From NCBI RefSeq assembly GCF_041595635.1, contig NZ_JBFHJW010000004.1:55922-119921 (forward strand): a stretch of DNA of 64,000 nucleotides, written 5' to 3'. The position numbers and the translations under genes are program-made. Position 1 is the stretch's first letter, and every line of letters starts with the position of its first letter. Below the pieces are notes generated by a model that was not told the DNA's origin, searched no databases, and saw only the letters and a program-made list of their open reading frames with translations. Origin of the DNA: Labilibaculum sp041595635 (lineage in GTDB: Bacteria; Bacteroidota; Bacteroidia; Bacteroidales; Marinifilaceae). This document shows, piece by piece, positions 18,656-27,752 of this stretch.

Positions 18656-21600
18656 TTAAAATTCAAAATTTACACCAACCGAAACTGTCTTCATTATATT
18701 TGAACGACTATCTGTTGTTCCTGCCAAATTTTGTTCAGGATCAAGACCTTTTAGAGATGCTACTGTCCACAAATTATCTGCTTGAAAATAGAATCTACAT
18801 TTAGAGATATTGTATTTTTTCAACAAGTTCTCAGGCAAATTGTAACCAATAGTTAAAGCCTTTAACCTTAAATAATCATTATCAAACAAGAAACGAGTAG
18901 ATGTTGAATTATAATCATTATTGGCATTAATTAACTTAGGCACATCAGTAATATCACCTGTGTTTTGCCAACGATCTTTAATATCTACGGACAGTTGCTG
19001 ACCTGGATTATCCAAACTACTCATCAAACCTGCATAAGAGTAATCATACAATTGTCCTCCGAGACTATAATTAAACTGTGCATTCAAATCGAAATTTTTG
19101 TATTTTAAATAGGTTCCAAATCCACCTGTCACATCAGGCAAAGAAGATCCCTGATAATATCGATCGGCTTCGCTATATAAATTCGTGGTTTCCTTGACAG
19201 TATTTCCATCTTCATCGTCCACATCCATATACCATAAAGCCTCACCTGTTAATGGATCAACGCCAGCATATTCCTGAATATAAAAGTCATAAATAGATTT
19301 TCCAACCTTCCATTTTTTGGTTCCATTAATAATTTCCTCCTGAGGAAGTTTGGTAATTTCATTCTTATTGGTTGAAATATTGAAAGTCGTTGTCCAGTAA
19401 ATATCATTGGTATGAACATTTACCGTATTGACAATAAATTCGTATCCTGAATTTTTAACTGAACCAATATTGGTTGTAATCTCGAAATTTCCTGTTGATG
19501 AAGCCAAAGGCTGATCAAATAACAAATCCACCGATTTTTTGCTATAATATTCCAGTGAACCTGTAATCCTATTGTTTAAAAATCCGAAATCAACAGCAAC
19601 ATTGAACAATGCAGATTTCTCCCACTTAATATCCTCATCTACAATTCCACCTTGAAGAACTCCTGTATTGGAACCATTATTCCATCCAGTATCGTAGGAA
19701 GCATAGTAAGGAAAATATCCAATTCCTCGATTGTTACCAAGCTCTCCATAAGAGGATCTGATTTTCAAAAGATCAATAAAACTAGAGGCATTCTCCATGA
19801 AGTTTTCATCAGATAAAATCCAGTTAGCTCCTATTGAATAGAATGTTCCCCAACGCTGATCCTCTGAAAATCTTGAAGATCCGTCAGTTCTTACACTAAA
19901 ATCCAGAAAATACCTATCCAAATAGCTGTAATCTACTCTGGCCATATAACTCTCTAGTCGTTCCGCGTTTATATAACCATAAACACCTTCTGGAACGGTA
20001 CTACCAGACAAAACAGATACACCAGGTAAAAATCCTGTTCCCTGAGCTGCTAAATAATCATAGTTATAATCGTAAAATTCAGAGATAAGATCCACTGTAA
20101 AAGAGTGATTGTCAATCTCCTTTTTGTAATTTAAAGAATTCGTGATGGTTTTAGCTTCAGTAATTGTTCTTTCCTGGCTAACACGACCCGAAACAGAAGC
20201 TGCAGAACCATATTTATAATGATCATACTCGTAAGAATCAAAAATATATCGTTCGTACCCGAAATTAGTTCGAAAGGATAGATCCTTGTACAAATCAATT
20301 TTCAAAAAAGTAGATGAAAACAAATTGGTTCGAGTATATAAGATATCGTTAAGAAGTGTGGATGAAACAGCGTTTTCACCTCCTAAACGAGGTCGTACTG
20401 CATTTACTGTTTGACCACTGGTATTTCCATAGTCGTAAATTTTTTCATTATTATCATCATACACTAGATCACCATTCTCATCTCTTTGATAAATCGGATA
20501 AATATTTGCGATGGTATTTGCCCATTGCATAATACTTGTGTAGGAATTTCCCGACTGATTTGGATAATTTTGATTAGATTTTGAGAAGGAAGTATTTGTT
20601 CCCATCTCCATCCAGTCTTTTAACTTTGCCTTTAGGTTAACACGTCCGGAATACCGTTCAAACTCCGACTCTATAATTGCACCTTCTTGCTTCAAATAAT
20701 TACCATTGATAAAATACACCACATTATCACTGCTTCCGCTAATGCTTAAATCGTACTCATTGTAGAATGCATTATCGTTAGAAAGAGCATCATACCAATC
20801 AGTATCCCACATTAGATTTGCTCCACTTACTATTTGTCCATCGGTTCCAACAGGATTATCAACGCCTAATGGATTGTATTTTACAACCGAAATCAGGTCT
20901 TCGGTAGCAGCAATTGCAGCATCGGAATCCGTTGCTCCTGAGGCAATTTCAGAATTCTTAATGGACTCCCAGGAATACTTCATATAATCACTTGCGCCAA
21001 CATAGTCATATAAATCGACTGCCGCACTGGAAAATCCGGCTCTTACATTTACAGAAACGGTAGCATCCTTTTTCACATATTTACCACTCTTTGTAGTAAT
21101 TAAGATTACCCCATTCGAGGCACGCGATCCATACAATGCAGATGCAGACGCATCTTTCAAAACATTAATTGTTTCGATTTGAGAAGAACTTATGGTATTC
21201 AGATTACCAGCAAAAACAACACCATCAACAACTATTAATGGATCCGCTGAGGCATTAACACTACCTACCCCTCGAATACGGATGGTTGGATTTTCACCTG
21301 GCTGACCTCCTGAAGTTAAAATATTAACCCCTGGAGCCGAACCTTGAATAGCACTTACTGGAGAAACAGCAATCTGGTTATCTAGGACCTCGGCACCCAC
21401 AACAGTAACCGCCCCAGTTAAAGCTCTCTTATTCTTAGTACCATAAGCAACAACAATTACTTCATCAACACCAACAGATTGCTGTCCAAGGACAACGTTG
21501 ATTGATGATTTGTTTCCTACAGCAATCTCTTGAGTTACCATTCCTACAAAACTAAATATAAGAATGCCCTGCGAATCGGATAAAATGGTAAAATTACCAT

Positions 21601-21769
21601 CCAGATCTGTACTGGTTCCTGATGTTGTCCCCTTTAGAACAACTGATACGCCAGGTATGCCAATCCCATCATCAGCATTCGTCACCGTACCAGTAATTTG
21701 TCTTGTTTGCGCATGAACCAGAAAAGTTGTCATTAATAAAACACAAACAATAATTGTCAGTTTTTTCAT
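18656..21769 (-). CDS. SusC/RagA-like TonB-linked outer-membrane transporter
   Basis: A 1037-residue TonB-dependent receptor with signal peptide (1-20), a carboxypeptidase-D-like N-terminal domain (about 22-100, RQITGTVTNADDGIGIPGVSV), the SusC-type TonB box region VDEVIVVAYGT (about 101-111), the plug domain (GAVTVVGAEVL onward, with RIRGVGSVNASADPLIVVDG) and a large C-terminal barrel ending in the aromatic-terminated VGVNFEF. It lacks the N-terminal secretin/STN domain seen in anti-sigma-regulated versions. The SusD partner follows. The substrate is unknown. Confidence 0.95.
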   Translation of the reverse strand: MKKLTIIVCVLLMTTFLVHAQTRQITGTVTNADDGIGIPGVSVVLKGTTSGTSTDLDGNFTILSDSQGILIFSFVGMVTQEIAVGNKSSINVVLGQQSVGVDEVIVVAYGTKNKRALTGAVTVVGAEVLDNQIAVSPVSAIQGSAPGVNILTSGGQPGENPTIRIRGVGSVNASADPLIVVDGVVFAGNLNTISSSQIETINVLKDASASALYGSRASNGVILITTKSGKYVKKDATVSVNVRAGFSSAAVDLYDYVGASDYMKYSWESIKNSEIASGATDSDAAIAATEDLISVVKYNPLGVDNPVGTDGQIVSGANLMWDTDWYDALSNDNAFYNEYDLSISGSSDNVVYFINGNYLKQEGAIIESEFERYSGRVNLKAKLKDWMEMGTNTSFSKSNQNYPNQSGNSYTSIMQWANTIANIYPIYQRDENGDLVYDDNNEKIYDYGNTSGQTVNAVRPRLGGENAVSSTLLNDILYTRTNLFSSTFLKIDLYKDLSFRTNFGYERYIFDSYEYDHYKYGSAASVSGRVSQERTITEAKTITNSLNYKKEIDNHSFTVDLISEFYDYNYDYLAAQGTGFLPGVSVLSGSTVPEGVYGYINAERLESYMARVDYSYLDRYFLDFSVRTDGSSRFSEDQRWGTFYSIGANWILSDENFMENASSFIDLLKIRSSYGELGNNRGIGYFPYYASYDTGWNNGSNTGVLQGGIVDEDIKWEKSALFNVAVDFGFLNNRITGSLEYYSKKSVDLLFDQPLASSTGNFEITTNIGSVKNSGYEFIVNTVNVHTNDIYWTTTFNISTNKNEITKLPQEEIINGTKKWKVGKSIYDFYIQEYAGVDPLTGEALWYMDVDDEDGNTVKETTNLYSEADRYYQGSSLPDVTGGFGTYLKYKNFDLNAQFNYSLGGQLYDYSYAGLMSSLDNPGQQLSVDIKDRWQNTGDITDVPKLINANNDYNSTSTRFLFDNDYLRLKALTIGYNLPENLLKKYNISKCRFYFQADNLWTVASLKGLDPEQNLAGTTDSRSNIMKTVSVGVNFEF

Positions 21770-22291
21770 GAATAATTTTTTTTAGTTAGTAAACATACAT
21801 GTGGTTAACTGTTATTTAAATTAACAAATATTAACCATTCAATAAAACATTTACACGCTGTTAAATACTAATAGCCAACCAAGTACATCCAAATCCAAAA
21901 TTACATTTCTAAAAAAATTAACAATATAAGCAATAGAGGATCTTATAATCTTTATTAAAGAGGGGATAATTATATTTTCATAATATTTTAAATCAAATAT
22001 TTCAATACTTACCATAAAAATTTATATTATTTTAAATTAAACTAAAAAAAAATAGCTATAATTTTTTTATGTTCATTTAAATCACCTTAAATATTTTATA
22101 ATCGAGAAAAAATACACTTTTTATCTTCTAAATTTCAGAAGATTTTCATTCACTTAAGAATTACAATCGTTTTAACTTCATCAAAATTATCGACCATAAC
22201 AATTCATACTTATTCTAAAGTTTTATTTGGAAAACATAGCTGTTTTTCTCTTCAACCTAAGCCTAAAAGCCGATACATCCACTTTTACAAC
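21770..22291. other. Long AT-rich leader and spacer upstream of the SusC gene
   Basis: About 520 bp, very AT-rich, with no coding frame recognised. It contains the probable SusC promoter at 21896-21924, implying a leader of about 120 nt. The remainder up to the ferredoxin terminator shows only poly-A/T tracts. Confidence 0.5.
21896..21924 (-). promoter_or_regulatory. Probable promoter of the SusC/SusD genes
   Basis: Minus-strand TTG (21924-21922), an 18-bp spacer and TAATTTTG (21903-21896) match TTG-N18-TAnnTTTG. Confidence 0.5.
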
Positions 22292-22320
22292 AAAAAAATG
22301 GTGTCCAACTAATGAACACC
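22292..22320 (-). terminator. Terminator after the ferredoxin gene
   Basis: Minus-strand GGTGTTC (22320-22314) pairs with GGACACC (22306-22300) with one G-U pair, followed after one base by seven T residues. It lies 30 nt past the ferredoxin stop codon. Confidence 0.8.
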
Positions 22321-22349
22321 TTTCCACTCTCCAAATTAATATCCTAAAT

Positions 22350-22520
22350 CTATTCGTCTTCCGAAATTGCATCTACCGGACAAAGTTCTGCGCAAGCAGC
22401 GCAATCAATACAGATTTCAGGATCAATCACATAAATATTTCCTTCCGAAATTGCATCTACCGGACATTCATTTATACAAGAGCCACAAGCGGTACAATCA
22501 TCTGAAATAACGTAAGTCAT
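22350..22520 (-). CDS. Clostridial-type 2[4Fe-4S] ferredoxin, 56 residues
   Basis: A small electron carrier with two complete CxxCxxCxxxCP motifs: Cys 9, 12, 15, 19 and Cys 37, 40, 43, 47. Start ATG is at 22520 and stop TAG at 22352-22350. The protein is strongly acidic with internal pseudo-twofold symmetry: PVDAISE occurs after each motif. It is a monocistronic unit with its own terminator. It is a likely partner for the 2-oxoacid:ferredoxin oxidoreductase (30202-32924) and the bifurcating hydrogenase (46774-51323). Its 25-bp internal DNA repeat is described separately. Confidence 0.95.
   Translation of the reverse strand: MTYVISDDCTACGSCINECPVDAISEGNIYVIDPEICIDCAACAELCPVDAISEDE
22358..22466. 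repeat. 25-bp exact direct repeat inside the ferredoxin gene
   Basis: Positions 22358-22382 and 22442-22466 are identical over 25 bases and encode the same CPVDAISE segment after each cluster motif. The spacing is 84 bp, i.e. 28 codons, one half-ferredoxin. Confidence 0.9.
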
Positions 22521-22647
22521 AATTTTGCACTTTAATTAGAAACTATTCAATCAACACTACGATTTGATTAAAATTAGCACTTGCCACCTCTTTAAGCAAG
22601 ACATAAACATCTTTATATCTTATTTAGATCTAATCCAAATAATTTAC

Positions 22648-22655
22648 TACATTTG
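22648..22655 (+). promoter_or_regulatory. Probable -7 element for zupT
   Basis: TACATTTG, 35 nt before the zupT start codon. No exact TTTG is found at the right spacing upstream. Confidence 0.45.
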
Positions 22656-22690
22656 GTAAGTCTTTTACATTAAAAATAACTAGCTTTTAT

Positions 22691-23509
22691 ATGGAATTTG
22701 AATTCAATACGGTAGCCATTGCCTTCGGAATGACCTTATTTGCTGGTCTTGCTACTGGAATCGGAAGTGCAATAGCCTTTTTTGCCAAACGAACGAACAC
22801 GAAATTTTTAGCTTTATCTTTAGGTTTTTCCGCAGGTGTAATGATCTATGTTTCGCTTGTTGAGATATTTCAAAAGGCAAAAGATGCACTCATTCTTGAC
22901 CATGGTAATGTTGCTGGAACTTGGTATACTGTACTCTCTTTTTTTGGAGGAATCTTATTTATAGCGATAATTGACAAGATGATTCCCTCCTATGAGAATC
23001 CACATGAGGTTAAAAAAATAGAAGATCTTGACGGTAAACCTCCCATTGACAGAAAATTAATGAGAATGGGTATGTTTTCGGCCTTGGCCATCGGAATCCA
23101 TAATTTTCCAGAAGGACTGGCTACTTTTGCCGCAGCCTTGGCCGATCCAACAGTAGCTATTCCTATTGCTGTAGCTATTGCAATACACAATATTCCCGAA
23201 GGAATTGCCGTATCAGTACCTATCTACTATGCTACAGGGAGCCGAACAAAAGCATTTTTCTACTCTTTTCTTTCCGGTTTGGCTGAACCCGTTGGAGCAC
23301 TCATTGGTTTTATTTTAATTTATACCGTACTTGGCTTAAACAATACCGTTTTCGGAGTTTTATTTGGTGGAGTAGCCGGTATTATGGTTTTTATTTCTTT
23401 GGACGAATTACTGCCAACAGCAGAAGAATATGGAGAACACCACATTGCTATCTACGGTTTGATTGCTGGTATGGCAGTAATGGCGCTTAGTTTACTTCTT
23501 TTCCTTTAA
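22691..23509 (+). CDS. zupT: ZIP-family zinc transporter ZupT
   Basis: Inner-membrane divalent-cation (mainly Zn) importer. The 272 residues contain about eight hydrophobic segments and the two metal-binding helices with HNFPEGLATF (about 139-148) and HNIPEGIAVSVP (about 168-179), plus the conserved glutamate-rich SLDELLP near the end. The length matches bacterial ZupT. The gene stands alone with its own promoter and ends in a hairpin shared with convergent nth. No zinc-uptake regulator site was recognised. Confidence 0.95.
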   Translation: MEFEFNTVAIAFGMTLFAGLATGIGSAIAFFAKRTNTKFLALSLGFSAGVMIYVSLVEIFQKAKDALILDHGNVAGTWYTVLSFFGGILFIAIIDKMIPSYENPHEVKKIEDLDGKPPIDRKLMRMGMFSALAIGIHNFPEGLATFAAALADPTVAIPIAVAIAIHNIPEGIAVSVPIYYATGSRTKAFFYSFLSGLAEPVGALIGFILIYTVLGLNNTVFGVLFGGVAGIMVFISLDELLPTAEEYGEHHIAIYGLIAGMAVMALSLLLFL

Positions 23510-23511
23510 AA

Positions 23512-23549
23512 AATTTAAAGCCTCAATTTTATCTTGAGGCTTTTAAATT
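23512..23549. terminator. Bidirectional terminator shared by zupT and nth
   Basis: AATTTAAAGCCTCAA (23512-23526) pairs with TTGAGGCTTTTAAATT (23534-23549) with one bulged T. The hairpin overlaps the last seven codons and stop of nth. Confidence 0.8.
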
Positions 23550-24191
23550 CTTCTTTTCTTCCCTCTCGTAATATTTGCAAAACTCTTTAATGCCACAAAA
23601 TTTACACTTGGGTTTTCTTGCCAAACATACATATCTTCCGTGCAGTATGAGCCAATGATGAGCCGTAGCAATAAATTCTTCGGGAATGTATTTTACCAAT
23701 TGCTTCTCAGTCTCTAAGGGTGTTTTCGAGTTCGTTGTCAATCCGATTCGTTCCGAGACTCTAAACACATGCGTATCTACAGCCATTGCAGGCTTATCGT
23801 AAACAACCGACGCAATCACATTAGCTGTTTTTCGTCCTACACCAGGTAATTTTTGCAATTCGGTAATATCATCAGGAACAACTTCTTTAAAATCTTCGAC
23901 CAACATTTTAGCCATCCCCAATAAGTGTTTTGCTTTATTGTTTGGATATGAGCAGGAACGTATTAAATCAAAAATTTCATCTTGTCGAGCATGCGACAAG
24001 TCAAATGCCGTAGGGTACTTTTCAAATAAAAAGGGAGTCATCATATTCACTCTTTTATCAGTACACTGAGCAGATAAAATCACAGCAACCAATAGTTCGT
24101 AAGGGTTAGAGTAATGAAGTTCTGTTTCGGCAACAGGCATATTTTGCCGAAACCAGGATATTATATTATCGAATCTTTCTTTTTTTCGCAT
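23529..24191 (-). CDS. nth: Endonuclease III (DNA glycosylase/AP lyase)
   Basis: Base-excision-repair enzyme that removes oxidised pyrimidines. The 220 residues contain the helix-hairpin-helix LPGVGRKTANVI (about 114-125, catalytic Lys), the catalytic Asp in AVDTHVFRVSER, and the C-terminal [4Fe-4S] ligands in the pattern C-x6-C-x2-C-x5-C (CLARKPKCKFCGIKEFC). Length and order match the family. The 3' end of the coding sequence forms part of the terminator shared with zupT, so the C-terminal tail NLKASR is partly constrained by RNA structure. Confidence 0.96.
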   Translation of the reverse strand: MRKKERFDNIISWFRQNMPVAETELHYSNPYELLVAVILSAQCTDKRVNMMTPFLFEKYPTAFDLSHARQDEIFDLIRSCSYPNNKAKHLLGMAKMLVEDFKEVVPDDITELQKLPGVGRKTANVIASVVYDKPAMAVDTHVFRVSERIGLTTNSKTPLETEKQLVKYIPEEFIATAHHWLILHGRYVCLARKPKCKFCGIKEFCKYYEREEKKNLKASR

Positions 24192-24355
24192 GTCTACTCA
24201 ATTTTTATAAAACGAAATTAAAAAAGTCATTGAATAAAACCTGAATATTCACAGACAATCGAACAAATCAAACATTATTCTTAGTACGTAAGCTCATAAA
24301 AGTAACAAATCTGCTAGTTCTGCCATTAGGATGGTAATGTATCGGTACTTATTCG

Positions 24356-24363
24356 TAAATTTG
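24356..24363 (+). promoter_or_regulatory. Probable -7 element for the ABC-F gene
   Basis: TAAATTTG, 26 nt before the start codon; the -33 element is poor. Confidence 0.45.
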
Positions 24364-24389
24364 ATCTCCAAAAATTAAGAATAGCTTAC

Positions 24390-26252
24390 ATGATATCATA
24401 CTTACAAATTGAAAACCTTAGCAAAAGTTACGGTGATCTTACACTATTTGAAAACATCAACTTTGGTGTTGGACAAGGACAAAAAATTGCCTTAATTGCG
24501 AAGAACGGTACTGGAAAAACATCACTTTTGAATATTATTGCAGGCATAGATAGTCAAGATACTGGTGAAGTTACCTTCCGAAACGATATAAAAATTGCTT
24601 ATCTAGAACAAAATCCAAATTTAGATCCTAACAATACTGTTCTTAATGAGGTATTTAACTCAACAGATCCTGTTCTTTCACTTATTCGTGATTACGAACG
24701 AATCCTCAACGAAAACAATCAGGAATTACTTGCAGAGGTTCTCGAAAAAATGGATCAATTTAAAGCCTGGGACTATGAAAATAAGGTAAAACAAATTTTA
24801 TCGAAACTAAAAATCACCAAGCTAGACCAAGCTATTGGAGAGCTTTCTGGGGGACAAAAAAAGAGAATTGGCTTAGCAAAAGTATTGATTACCGATCCTG
24901 ATTTCTTGATTCTTGATGAGCCAACCAACCACTTGGATTTGGAAATGATAGAATGGTTGGAAGAATACCTAAACAAATCAAAAGGAACCCTTTTAATGGT
25001 TACTCACGATCGATATTTTCTAGATCGAGTTTGCAATATAATCATCGAAATGGAATCGAATAGCCTATTCACCTATAAAGGCAATTACTCCTACTATCTG
25101 AAAAAAAGAGCCGAACGAATTGAAAATTTAAATGCAGAAGTTGGCAAAGCTCAAAAGCAACTAAAAACAGAACAGGAATGGATACGACGTATGCCTCAAG
25201 CTCGAGGCACAAAAGCAAAATACAGAGTTGATGCCTTTGAGGATATCAAAAAGAAGGCAAATTCAGGGTTCAAAGAAGCAGGAATGGATCTAGATATTAG
25301 ATCGGCTAGATTAGGAAAAAAAATTCTAGAATTAGAGCATCTCTACAAAAGCTATGGAGACATTAAAATTCTCGAAGATTTCAGCTATAAATTCCAAAGA
25401 GGTGAAAAAATTGGCATCGTAGGAAAAAATGGAACCGGAAAATCAACTTTTCTAAATATGATTACCCGCAATATCGAAGCTGATTCTGGATCAATTGAAA
25501 TTGGAGAAACTGTTGTTTACGGCTACTACAAACAGGATGGAATTACGATCAATGAAAATGAACGAATCATTGACGTTATTAAAGAAATTGCCGAATCAAT
25601 CGATTTGGGCAATGGAAAAGTTATGTCGGCTTCTCAGTTTCTGGAATACTTTCTTTTTCCGGCCAAAACGCAATACAACCAGGTTTCAAAACTAAGTGGT
25701 GGTGAAAAACGACGTTTGTATTTGATGACTGTTTTAATGAAAAATCCAAATTTTTTAATTCTTGATGAGCCAACTAATGATCTGGACATAATGACTTTGA
25801 ATGTTTTAGAAGATTATTTATTAAGTTTTTCCGGTTGTTTAATCATTGTTTCTCACGATCGATATTTTATGGATAAAGTTGTGGATCAGTTATTTGTTTT
25901 TGAAGGAAATGGAATCATTCAAAATTTCCCAGGAAACTATACAATCTACCGAGAATCGCTTAATCAGCAAGAGAAAGAAGTTAAAAAATTAGAAAAACAG
26001 ACAGCTCCTAAAAAAGAGAAACCAAAATCGGAACCAAGCAAAAAACTATCATTCAATGAGAAACGTGAATTCGAACAACTGGAAGTTGACATTGAAACAC
26101 TAACATCTGAAAAAGAAGAAATAGAAATAGCCATGAGTTCTGGTAACTTATCAAACGATGAATTGATTGAAAAAGCCAATAGAATTAAAAAAGTCATTGA
26201 ATTAATTGATGAAAAAGAATTCCGATGGCTGGAACTAAGCGAACGAGCTTAA
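24390..26252 (+). CDS. ABC-F ATPase, Uup-like
   Basis: A soluble protein with two ABC domains and no membrane segments; ABC-F proteins act on the ribosome (or, for Uup, on DNA/ribosome stability). Domain 1 has AKNGTGKTS (Walker A with Ala in place of the first Gly, residue 37), LSGGQKKRIGLAK and LILDEPTNHLD; the linker (about 240-290) is basic and helical; domain 2 has GKNGTGKST, LSGGEKRRLYL and LILDEPTNDLD. A charged coiled-coil C-terminal extension (about 525-620) is the Uup hallmark. 620 residues is the usual length. It is followed by the MATE gene after 53 nt. Confidence 0.9.
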   Translation: MISYLQIENLSKSYGDLTLFENINFGVGQGQKIALIAKNGTGKTSLLNIIAGIDSQDTGEVTFRNDIKIAYLEQNPNLDPNNTVLNEVFNSTDPVLSLIRDYERILNENNQELLAEVLEKMDQFKAWDYENKVKQILSKLKITKLDQAIGELSGGQKKRIGLAKVLITDPDFLILDEPTNHLDLEMIEWLEEYLNKSKGTLLMVTHDRYFLDRVCNIIIEMESNSLFTYKGNYSYYLKKRAERIENLNAEVGKAQKQLKTEQEWIRRMPQARGTKAKYRVDAFEDIKKKANSGFKEAGMDLDIRSARLGKKILELEHLYKSYGDIKILEDFSYKFQRGEKIGIVGKNGTGKSTFLNMITRNIEADSGSIEIGETVVYGYYKQDGITINENERIIDVIKEIAESIDLGNGKVMSASQFLEYFLFPAKTQYNQVSKLSGGEKRRLYLMTVLMKNPNFLILDEPTNDLDIMTLNVLEDYLLSFSGCLIIVSHDRYFMDKVVDQLFVFEGNGIIQNFPGNYTIYRESLNQQEKEVKKLEKQTAPKKEKPKSEPSKKLSFNEKREFEQLEVDIETLTSEKEEIEIAMSSGNLSNDELIEKANRIKKVIELIDEKEFRWLELSERA

Positions 26253-26305
26253 ATTTACCATGTTAACTATAACAGCAGAGCTTTCCTAGCTCTAAACAGG
26301 AATAA

Positions 26306-27652
26306 ATGAAGGATTTTACCAAAGGAAACGAAGCCAGGCTCATATTAAATTTCACTTTACCCATGCTCTTGGGCAACGTGTTTCAGCAACTCTACAACAT
26401 AGTAGATAGTATTATTGTGGGAAAAGTATTAGGAAAAGAAGCTCTTGCTTCGGTTGGAGCTTCCTTTCCCATCATATTCACGCTTATTGCCTTACTCATT
26501 GGAATTGGTTCGGGTTTTTCTATTGTTATCGCCCAATTTTACGGTGCCAAAGATCTTTTGAAAGTAAAAAGAGCCGTTGACACGATGTACCTGTTCTTAT
26601 TTGGTGCAGGCATTGGCGTTTCTATTTTGGGCATTCTTTTTAGCAAGGATCTTTTTCTATTACTGCAACTTCCTGAGGAACTAATTCCTCATGCAACAAG
26701 CTACTTAAACGTCTACCTTTCGGGGATGATTATGTTCTTTGGATTTAGTGGTACCAGCTCTATTTTGCGTGGTTTAGGCGACTCGAAAACGCCACTTTAC
26801 TTTATGATTCTAGCCTCACTTTTTAACATTTTGTTCGATATCTTATTTGTGATGGTATTTAAATGGGGAATTTCAGGAGCCGCTTGGGCAACAGTAATCG
26901 CTCAAGGAGGAGCATTTGTTTCTGGAATCATTTACCTAAACAGGAACCATTACATTCTTAAATTTTCACTTTTTAAACTCGTATTTGATAAAGATTTATT
27001 TCTTACCAGTTTAAAAATAGGTATTCCTTCAGGACTTCAGCACACTTTTGTTGCCTTGGGAATGATGGCTTTACTAGGCATCGTAAATACGTTTGGTACC
27101 GATGTAATAGCAGCCTACACTGCAGCGGGACGCATTGACTCCCTAGCCATGATGCCTGCCATGAATTTTTCGCAGGCCGTAGCTGCATTTGTAGGTCAGA
27201 ATTTGGGCGCAAATAAAATCGAACGCGTTCGTCGTGGCTTCAAAGCCACCTTTATCTTATCCAATTCCTTTTGTCTGCTCATGACAGCAGTTATTATTCT
27301 ATTTGGCAGCAACTTAATGAAACTATTTACTACCGATCTCAATGTAATTGCAATTGGCGAGAAATACCTAATTATCGTGAGCTCCTTTTACCTTCTCTTT
27401 TCTACCATGTTTACAACCAATGGTGTTTTGCGAGGAGCTGGCGATACACTAATACCTATGTTTATAACTCTTTTTTCACTTTGGATCATTCGTATTCCCG
27501 GAGCCTACCTACTCTCTTCTAAACTTGGAGAAATAGGCATCTGGTGGTCTATTCCTACGGGATGGTCAATGGGAATGATTCTCTCCTATTTGTACTACCG
27601 GACTGGAAAATGGAAATCAAAATCCGTTGTAAACAACCAAATACACTCTTAA
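26306..27652 (+). CDS. MATE-family multidrug/sodium antiporter
   Basis: A 448-residue inner-membrane efflux protein with about 12 hydrophobic segments in two homologous halves. The N-terminus LILNFTLPMLLGNVFQQLYNIVDSI and the mid-protein IGIPSGLQHTF are typical MATE signatures; GQNLGANK (about 299-306) and the first-half GAKD segment mark the equivalent loops. Substrate cannot be told from sequence. The gene probably belongs with the upstream ABC-F gene and precedes the yicC promoter. Confidence 0.93.
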   Translation: MKDFTKGNEARLILNFTLPMLLGNVFQQLYNIVDSIIVGKVLGKEALASVGASFPIIFTLIALLIGIGSGFSIVIAQFYGAKDLLKVKRAVDTMYLFLFGAGIGVSILGILFSKDLFLLLQLPEELIPHATSYLNVYLSGMIMFFGFSGTSSILRGLGDSKTPLYFMILASLFNILFDILFVMVFKWGISGAAWATVIAQGGAFVSGIIYLNRNHYILKFSLFKLVFDKDLFLTSLKIGIPSGLQHTFVALGMMALLGIVNTFGTDVIAAYTAAGRIDSLAMMPAMNFSQAVAAFVGQNLGANKIERVRRGFKATFILSNSFCLLMTAVIILFGSNLMKLFTTDLNVIAIGEKYLIIVSSFYLLFSTMFTTNGVLRGAGDTLIPMFITLFSLWIIRIPGAYLLSSKLGEIGIWWSIPTGWSMGMILSYLYYRTGKWKSKSVVNNQIHS

Positions 27653-27701
27653 ATAGAAAGTTAACAAACACAATAAAGTTCAAGCATATAGAGAAAATGC
27701 A

Positions 27702-27732
27702 TTTGTAAATCCACTACAAACTCTTACCTTTG
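27702..27732 (+). promoter_or_regulatory. Strong Bacteroidota promoter for yicC
   Basis: TTTG (27702-27705), exactly 19 bp, then TACCTTTG (27725-27732), 20 nt before the yicC start. This is a full consensus match. Confidence 0.8.
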
Positions 27733-27752
27733 CTGAAATAAATAACCCGAAT

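Noticed and set aside
22358..22466. 25-bp direct repeats as a mobile-element or attachment site
   Set aside because: They fall in frame within the two symmetric halves of the ferredoxin gene.
22227..22505. 92-codon plus-strand frame
   Set aside because: It is antisense to the obvious 56-residue ferredoxin on the minus strand, whose cysteine motifs and terminator leave no doubt about the coding strand.
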